Assembly (NCBI GenBank): GCA_003290165.1
Contig: QNQO01005827.1
Location: forward strand, 682,001-746,000
Direction: 5' to 3'
Length of the DNA stretch: 64,000 nucleotides
From: Berberis thunbergii
Taxonomy: Eukaryota; Streptophyta; Magnoliopsida; Ranunculales; Berberidaceae
The notes below the pieces were generated by a model. The model was not told the origin of the DNA. It made no database searches and saw nothing but the letters and a program-made list of their open reading frames with translations. The position numbers and the translations under genes were made by a program. This document shows positions 58,001 to 64,000 of this stretch, piece by piece; positions within the stretch are counted from its first letter, which is position 1, and each line of letters opens with the position of its first letter.

Positions 58001-58636
58001 GATAATCAAGGTAGAATGGGACATGCATCATCTATGTCAGCTGAAATAGATTCAAAGCTGTTGGAAGTGGCCCTAAACGCAAGAAAGTTTGGCAACTTGA
58101 AGGAGGGAACTTCTGAAAACTCACCGTGCCAAAATGAGGAGATGGGTAAGAGCAAAGGTAAAGCTGAGATGAGTAGGAGCCCATCTGAATCTTTGAGAGA
58201 AGTCAACAAGGATGTTCAAAATGTTGAAACAAGTGGTTCAGATGCCAGCTCCACCGGAGGGAAGAACTCTGGGGAGCAAGTGTTGTATAATGGCGGCTTC
58301 TCAAAGTTGGCTGATCGTATCAAAGAAGGTACATTCAGGAGAGTCGAGGAAAATGAGAAAACCACAAACAGGGAAGAAAAACAGCAGAGGAAAAGGAAAC
58401 GGAACATCATGAATGATAAGCAGATTACAATAATTGAGAAGGCTCTTTTGGAGGAGCCAGATATGCAGCGAAATGCAGCCTCACTGCAGTCATGGGCAGA
58501 TAAATTAAGTGCTCATGTATGTATAAATGCAGTCTATGCAAGTTGTAGAATATTTCTTTTGGATATATTGTTTGCTGAAGTATCTGCTCTGTACTTTTCA
58601 GGGCTCTGATCTGACAGCTTCTCAACTGAAAAACTG
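58001..58636 (+). pseudogene. Captured nodulin homeobox (NDX) fragment
   Basis: Exon 1 (58001-58516) encodes a charged linker (NVETSGSDASSTGGKNSGE) and then KRKRNIMNDKQITIIEKALL, EEPDMQRNAASLQSWADKLS, the first part of the atypical NDX homeodomain. Exon 2 (58602-58636) continues GSDLTASQLKNW. NDX is a plant single-stranded-DNA-binding homeobox regulator. The exon 1 frame is fully open for more than 170 codons. The copy stops at the tryptophan that opens the recognition helix; the rest of the homeodomain and the C-terminus are missing. Splice sites on both exons are intact. Neighbours are exons of unrelated genes on the same strand. Confidence 0.88.
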
Positions 58637-59046
58637 GTATGGAATGTCGTTTCTTTTTCTCTTGACAAGTGATAGTTGTGTAAAACCATTTCAACAGCAT
58701 GTGAAAATATTTCCGCTTAACTAACTAGAGTTCCACATTGTTTTTACTTTGAGTTTGTTCAAGATGAATTTACTCTAATGTGTTTTCATGTTTCCATATC
58801 TTTTAAAGCTATACTTGTCGGGATAGGATAACTTGTTGAGGCTCTTATCTATGTTTTCCATGTGGGCTGTTGCTTGTCAATTTTTTCTCGCAGGTATCTT
58901 GTTGTTTATAAACAAAAAGGATAATATTAACACACATTTATTGATTGCTATTCTCTCAATCAGATGATAATTTCATTATGTACGTAGATAATTGCTTAGG
59001 TTACATTATTGACGGACTGGACAACCTCAATGGTTTTTGTCTTACA

Positions 59047-59313
59047 GATAATAGTTTCATTTGGCATGTCTAATTGCGTGGCCGAGCAGTTTCCTGGAGC
59101 TTTCTCAGGGTATTCTCTGCAGGTATGGTTTTGTTTTTTTTTTTTACTTATTCTATCCTTTTCTCCCTCTATTTTATATTTGGAACTTCTAAAGTGTTTC
59201 TGCTGTAATGTGAAGCTCGGCTTGGTAATGAAAGTCTTAGTATACCTGTTGCAACCCTTAGGAATAGTTGTAAACTCCTTGGAAGCAAGTTTACTGTGGA
59301 ATCATTTCTAACT
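59047..59313 (+). pseudogene. Captured dihydrodipicolinate reductase exon, copy 1
   Basis: The 3' part of an exon (VAEQFPGAFSGYSLQ, ending 59122 before GTATGG) plus downstream intron. From TGGCCGAGCAG (about 59079) to about 59313 it is nearly identical to 62571-62803. Upstream of that point the two differ, and here the exon start is replaced by unrelated sequence (IVSFGMSNC). Confidence 0.75.
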
Positions 59314-59951
59314 AATCTTGACACACTTAATCATATTCTTCATGATCTCCTTTTAGAATTTAAAGTTTGTTGTTTCTTGCTTTGTTTTGTTAAACAAAAG
59401 AATGCAGCCATTCTCCAAAATATGATACAATAAATGTTTTTGATAAGTATGTTTGTTAGACAAATCATATTACCCTAAACTTATTCATGATGCATTTTGC
59501 CTCTTATTTTGGAATCCCATTTTCATCCATTCTATAGGAATCCCATTTACTAAAAATTATTTATATCACCAACAGACCCCACTTACTAATATTGGGCTGC
59601 TTTGTCATGAGGTATGTTGGGCTGCTTTGACTCTGATCATTTATTTTGTGCAGTTGTTGCTAGATTGATAGACGAACACACACTAGGGAGAATATGTAAA
59701 TGATTATGCGGGTATATGAATAACTTAAGTCATTCCATATGTGAAGGTTAGTTGATTTAAGTTGATTGCTTTAAGTTTTGTATTTTCATTGTTTTTAGTT
59801 TTTGAATTGCAATGGGCACAAGTTCAGCTTGTTCTGTTAATAACTTAAGCCATATTCCCTTCTTCCCATACACTCTACTTTTTATTAGACAGAAGTAGCA
59901 GAGTAGAGACCCATTTTCTATCATGACCTGTGCACATCTTTTTGATTGCAG
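59314..59951 (+). other. Intron-like stretch with no recognised exon
   Basis: AT-rich; short frames only. Confidence 0.35.
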
Positions 59952-60092
59952 TAAAACTGGGTGTTGCGGGCTTTAGTATGGGTGCAGCGACTGCTCTCTA
60001 CTCTGCCACTTGTTGTGCTCAGGGGAAGTACGGAAATGGCAATCAGTACCGGGTCAACTTAAGTGTAGTTGTCGGTCTTAGTGGTTGGCTTC
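59952..60092 (+). pseudogene. Captured acyl-protein thioesterase exon
   Basis: After TTTGATTGCAG the exon reads KLGVAGFSMGAATALYSATC, CAQGKYGNGNQYRVN and LSVVVGLSGWLP. This is the nucleophile-elbow exon (GFSMG, catalytic serine kept) of plant acyl-protein thioesterases of the alpha/beta-hydrolase fold, which remove palmitate from proteins. After GWLP the family sequence stops and a short tandem repeat begins (TTCACTGAATTGTCTTTGACC twice, 60101-60172). The Asp and His of the triad would lie in missing exons. Confidence 0.85.
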
Positions 60093-60446
60093 CATTTTGG
60101 TCTTCACTGAATTGTCTTTGACCATTTTGGCATTCTCCTTTTTGTCTTCACTGAATTGTCTTTGACCATTTTGGTCTTCTTTAGCACTAAATAAGAGGCA
60201 TGCATCAAAGAAGATCTCATAATTCCACTGTCGTATCTGATAATCTTAGTTAGTTTATGAGCAGAAAAGGGAGAGTGAGTTCAGAGACTATTGGCTTAGC
60301 AGAAATCAAAGCATACTTGATGCACTCCTGCATCTAAAATCCTCAATTATATGCTTGCAGGTGTGTATGGTTTGGTGAATTATTTGAATTTATTGAAAAC
60401 AAAGGTTGTTTCGAGCTAAGCATATTCGTATCTTTCATCTGATCAG

Positions 60447-60552
60447 GAGTTTTGGGTTGGGAATGAAGAGCTCGTGACTATGTATGAGAGGCAGCTCAAG
60501 AATGCTGGCTATGCATCTTACAAGCTTGCTCGAACAAATGGCCGAGAAGATG
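60447..60552 (+). pseudogene. Captured exon of an endonuclease/exonuclease/phosphatase (EF-hand) protein
   Basis: An exon with AG/GT borders encodes EFWVGNEELVTMYERQLKNA then GYASYKLARTNGREDG. It matches the plant calcium-binding endonuclease/exonuclease/phosphatase family (QEFWVGNEELV...RTNNRGDG), where the first glutamate belongs to the QE metal-binding motif. Only this exon is present. Confidence 0.7.
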
Positions 60553-60707
60553 GTATGATATTTTCATATGCTTTTGCTTGTATATGTGCATGTTAAAGGT
60601 TTAAAAACAATTACTGAGTTTTGGGTTGTCACTGATTTTTTAATGATTTTCAATCTTTCACATGTTTCTATTGGTCTAATCTGCTCAGCATATTTCCTTG
60701 TTTTAGG

Positions 60708-60863
60708 TGATTGAGCTCTCCCGAGAAGAAACTGAAAGCACAACTGGTGGTTATGGGAAAAACATTGGTCATGTAGTTGTAGTTATAGGGGCTAAAAACT
60801 GTCACAGGAACCAAACAAGTGAAGTTGGATCCCACTATTTATGATGCTTTACTCAAGGAAAAG
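60708..60863 (+). pseudogene. Unidentified exon-like pieces
   Basis: After TTGTTTTAG the frame reads VIELSREETESTTGGYGKN. A second piece (60808-60863, AG/GT borders) reads TKQVKLDPTIYDALLKEK. Parts of it are duplicated at 60910-60950 (KLDPTIYEA). The family is not recognised. Confidence 0.35.
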
Positions 60864-62539
60864 GTAACATGTTATACTTACCAATTCAGAGCTTTAATTG
60901 ATGAAGCCCTGTTTATGAAGTTGGATCCCACTATTTATGAAGCCTGTTTGCAGCTGGCATATTTTCACTCCCAATTCAGAGCTTTAATTGATATTAAATC
61001 TTGCACTACCAATAAAAAAGGAAGAATATTTTTAAGTTCCAAATGTTGTTTGTGTAATATGTCAACAGCAGAACTGTTGGTAACACATTTGTTCCAACCT
61101 TTCTTTTCTGGCTTGTGTGCATGTGTGCTTCGGTTGCATGTGTGCCTCTGTTTCACAGTAGACATTATCACATGATAGTTTCCATGGGAAGGGAACTTTG
61201 ACTCTTACCCTATCCCTAATTTATCTCTTTCCTTTTTCTTTCTTAAGGTACAATGTTAATTGTCATGGGAATCTTTTCCTTAAGTGTTCTGTTGTATTAC
61301 CATGTTAAGTTCCTTATGATTCAGTTGAGAGGGATACATTTCATATGTGATTGTGTTATCGTTATTTTTCTGAATTTATGCTATGAAACTTTGACAGGAA
61401 AAACTTTGAAAGGCCAGTCACAGAAAGTACAACAAGCCGTTTTGCAGGTACTTATTTGCTAATGTAAACATTCTGCTAATGGAAGCTGTTCTTCCAGTTG
61501 AGGTTAGTGCTCTGTTCCTCTCTGTCCAATGACCTCGTGGGAAGTAATAATTCGCATGTTCCTCTCTGTCCAATACTCAACAATATAGAGTACGAGTAAA
61601 ATAAAGTAAAGTCATGCTTTAACGTTGTAGTGTAGAAATATTCAAGTAAGTTAGCTGAAGGGTTATATTATCACTTTACCAGACAGTTACATCTCAAATT
61701 TTAGGGAAGCAGTTCATCCATCCTGAACATCATATCCACATTGACTGAGACCATGGCCATTTGAGCCTTATCCTTTTATCAATCTATTTTAACCTCACGT
61801 TACTTGATCAGGTGTAAACTTCTTAAGGTTGTGTTGAGTTGGTGTTATTTTAATCTTCTAGTGATGGACATTGATCATCCAATACTCAAAAAGGCAACAG
61901 TAGGAAGACTTTTTATGTGTTGAATGTGATAGAAGCAGTCTCTGAGGCATGGATCTCAAATTTCTTTCAAAATCTTAAAATATAAATAGGTTATAAAATT
62001 CAAATTGATCTCTTAGAACTGAATTTTTTTTTTTTGAATGACATGCATCCAAACCACTTGATACTAATGCATTCCCTAAATATGCTTAGTTCATAAAATA
62101 GATTCCAAATCATGAAAGATGTTCACATGGCTTTCCTTTTACTACAGTTCAAAGATGTTCACATGGCTTTCCTATTACTACAGTTCAACAACATAATCAC
62201 AAAGGCATCTTTGTATAATGACAGATTTCACATGGCTTTCCCTTGGCCCTTTGGTTTAGTAGTTTACTATCTCAACCTTTTTTTCCCACAATGTAGTGTA
62301 GGGAACACATCCTTGTTAACTGTTTGCCATTTCCAAATGTAAGAGATGACAGTGGGTCAAGTTTGGGGTTCATCATTTGCAAATATACAAGTCTGATCTA
62401 ATCAAACGTCAAGATGATATTTGAAGTAGTAGAATTGTCATGCGCCCACACTTTTTTATTTTATTTTTATTTTTTCCACTTATTTTCATTTTATGTCCAC
62501 AATTTCATATCATATAAATTGGGCATCGCTTTTGTTTAG
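60864..62539 (+). other. Intron-like stretch with small duplications
   Basis: Direct duplications are GTTCAAAGATGTTCACATGG type (62112-62175), CTCTGTCCAAT (61517-61575) and AGAGCTTTAATTGAT (60888-60993). An exon-like piece at 61400-61447 (GKTLKGQSQKVQQAVLQ) is unidentified. Confidence 0.35.
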
Positions 62540-62803
62540 GTCGTTGCCTTCCTTGCAGCCATGGAGATAATGGCCGAGCAGTTTCCTGGAGCTTTCTCAG
62601 GGTATTCTCTGCAGGTATGGTTTTGTTTTTTTTTACTTATTCTATCCTTTTCTCCCTCTATTTTATATTTGGAACTTCTAAAGTGTTTCTGCTGTAATGT
62701 GAAGCTCGGATTGGTAATGAAAGTCTTAGTATACCTGTTGCAACCCTTAGGAATAATTGTAAACTCCTTGGAAGCAAGTTTACTGTGGAATCATTTCTAA
62801 CTT
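62540..62803 (+). pseudogene. Captured dihydrodipicolinate reductase exon, copy 2
   Basis: The exon 62540-62613, with AG/GT borders, encodes VVAFLAAMEIMAEQFPGAF then SGYSLQ. This matches plastid 4-hydroxy-tetrahydrodipicolinate reductase of the lysine pathway (AAMEIMAEQFPGAFSGYSLQ region). The exon is intact; the 190 bp after it is the intron shared with copy 1. All other exons are missing. Confidence 0.8.
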
Positions 62804-62912
62804 TCATCCATTTAGTTTACTATCTCTCTGATCACTCTTCTTATCTCATTCAGAGCTCTAGTTTGATTAGCATTTCATCTGAATCACAAACAGAAAGAGT
62901 GTTCTTCTCTCA

Positions 62913-63830
62913 ATGGCTTCTCTTGCTGCATCTACCGCATTGGCGTCGCTAGGTGTCTCAGAGATGTTCCAACTGTCCCCGCCTAGAACTGAAAGATGTT
63001 CCAACTGTTCAGGGGCAGGAAAGGTATGAAATCCACAAAAAACATTTTTTCTTTTCTTTTCTCACATGTATGTTCAAGAGTGATGTGTTTTACTGGGTGT
63101 CTGGAACCAATGCTTTTCCATGCTTCTGCCAGTGACGTGTTTAGGAGCTTTCATAGTCTGACAAGTTAATCTTGGAAGGTTGTATAGGATATCATTCAGA
63201 CTGGATGTACATGTTAATCTATTGTGATATTTTTGTTATAGTCTTAACTAGAAGTACCACCTGAGTCGTTCTTTGAAGTATTCATGCTGTTCTACAATCT
63301 TCTCACAGGCTCTCTCCACCTGAAATTCTATCTATTTTCTTGTTTAGCAAACCATCTATAAATTTTAGGTTAAATTGATTGCTTATGATGGACAACTATC
63401 CTATCCGATAACTCTTCATGCCCTTGTTAGTTTGCCAAATGTTGGTGATGATAGTCGTGTCAGGTTGGCAGCTAGTGTAAATTCTTATACCATAACATCG
63501 GACCCTTTATATTTTCCTAACACATCTCAACTCTTCAATTACTTGCTGATATGATGAACCTCTAAACACGGTGTCTGTATTGAAATGTTTCATGTTTTCT
63601 GTTTCTAGTTTAACCGACTAATTGTTTAATTAAATCAGAAAATATCTGTTTATAGTTTAACCGACTAAATTGTGCAGTTAAATTAGAAAATAGAAAACTA
63701 TGGTTTCTCTGTTGCTATCTATCAAAAATTGTTTCTGGTTGTAACTTTTCAGGTTATGTGTCCTACATGCCTCTGTACTGGAATGGCAATGGCCAGTGAG
63801 CATGATCCAAGGATCGATCCCTTTGACTAA
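62913..63830 (+). CDS. Small Cys-rich zinc-finger protein gene (two exons, open)
   Basis: Exon 1 (62913-63023) starts with ATG and encodes MASLAASTALASLGVSEMF ... ERCSNCSGAGK. Exon 2 (63753-63830) encodes VMCPTCLCTGMAMASEH then DPRIDPFD and stop. Joined by consensus GT/AG they give an open 62-residue protein with two CxxC pairs, as in DnaJ-type zinc fingers, and an N-terminus like a plastid transit peptide. The C-terminus recalls small thylakoid-associated zinc proteins such as the FtsH5-interacting protein, from memory only. It is shorter than a typical full-length protein and lies inside CACTA-3 with other fragments, so it may be a shortened captured copy. It is the only cargo here with both start and stop. 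Confidence 0.5.
63369..63476 (+). pseudogene. Unidentified exon within the zinc-protein intron
   Basis: A 36-codon open exon between TTTTAG and GTAAAT reads VKLIAYDGQLSYPITLH then ALVSLPNVGDDSRVRLAAS. Its phase is 0 at both ends. The family is not recognised. Confidence 0.4.
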
Positions 63831-64000
63831 AGGTGCACTGTTGTTTTTTGATCTAATATAAACCCAGAGTAATCATGTCAAAAGTGTATCTTACAAATTT
63901 CGGAGAGAACACAGAAGACTTGACTTGGAATGAATAATACAAAGTGTAAATATTTTCAGCTATGTAATTACTTCATTATTGATAATCCTTAACCTTTTTT

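Larger units (their letters stand above)
53760..64000 (+). mobile_element. CACTA-3: left end of a large CACTA-type element with many captured exons (open at window edge)
   Basis: It begins CACTACACCAAAAGGGCC, followed by a dense array of AACGGTT..AACCGTT palindromes (53791-54128). The base triplet outside is TAT. The matching right end is not in the window, so the element is at least 10.2 kb, and the target duplication cannot be confirmed. Its subterminal motif differs from CACTA-1 and -2, so it is another family. Plus-strand cargo: NAA25, NDX, dihydrodipicolinate reductase (two), acyl-protein thioesterase, EEP-domain protein, Cys-rich zinc protein and unidentified exons. Confidence 0.75.

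Overview
This window is plant nuclear DNA. All recognisable coding matter is plant in type: Ty3/gypsy retrotransposons of Tat, Athila and chromovirus type, CACTA transposons, and intron-containing fragments of plant genes (CKI1-type histidine kinase, AP-4 beta, RLPH2 phosphatase, PFP alpha, NAA25, nodulin homeobox, dihydrodipicolinate reductase and others). The gene set suggests a eudicot, but I cannot name the species. I see no certainly functional host gene: the window is nested mobile elements, and three of them carry pieces of host genes.

Region 1 (1-18.1 kb) is a decayed minus-strand Tat-lineage element. Reading from high to low coordinate it has an LTR (17526-about 18110), primer-binding site, gag, protease, RT, integrase tail, a 183-bp tandem repeat in the 3' UTR position, a plus-strand antisense-type ORF, and LTR-like sequence at the window start. 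An Athila-type pol fragment sits inside the 183-bp array. A complete 6.9-kb CACTA element (9462-16382, TSD TTA) interrupts gag. That CACTA carries, on one strand and with splice sites preserved, exons of RLPH2, then AP-4 beta, then CKI1.

Region 2 (18.1-24.9 kb) has two minus-strand LTRs of an Athila/LARD-like element (1861 and 1567 bp) only 101 bp apart, then tandem repeats of about 144 bp (8 copies) and about 160 bp, then one end of a truncated CACTA element.

Region 3 (24.9-51.9 kb) is a tandem LTR-internal array of a non-coding LTR retrotransposon with a period of about 3.2 kb and five LTRs. Three later insertions interrupt it: a 1.9-kb LTR flanked by a 29-bp duplication (26907-28797), a complete 7.3-kb CACTA element (33182-40528, TSD ACT) carrying RUS6-like, PFP-alpha and unidentified exons, and a 5.4-kb chromovirus (42971-48404) with a chromodomain and broken frames.

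Region 4 (51.9-64 kb) begins with about 1.9 kb I cannot assign. A third CACTA-type element then starts at 53760 and runs past the window edge. It carries plus-strand exons of NAA25, NDX homeobox, dihydrodipicolinate reductase (twice), acyl-protein thioesterase, an EF-hand endonuclease/exonuclease/phosphatase protein, and a small Cys-rich zinc protein. The notable theme is repeated capture of several unrelated host genes into single CACTA elements, always in one direction. Family names come from recognition of the translated exons; no database search was possible.
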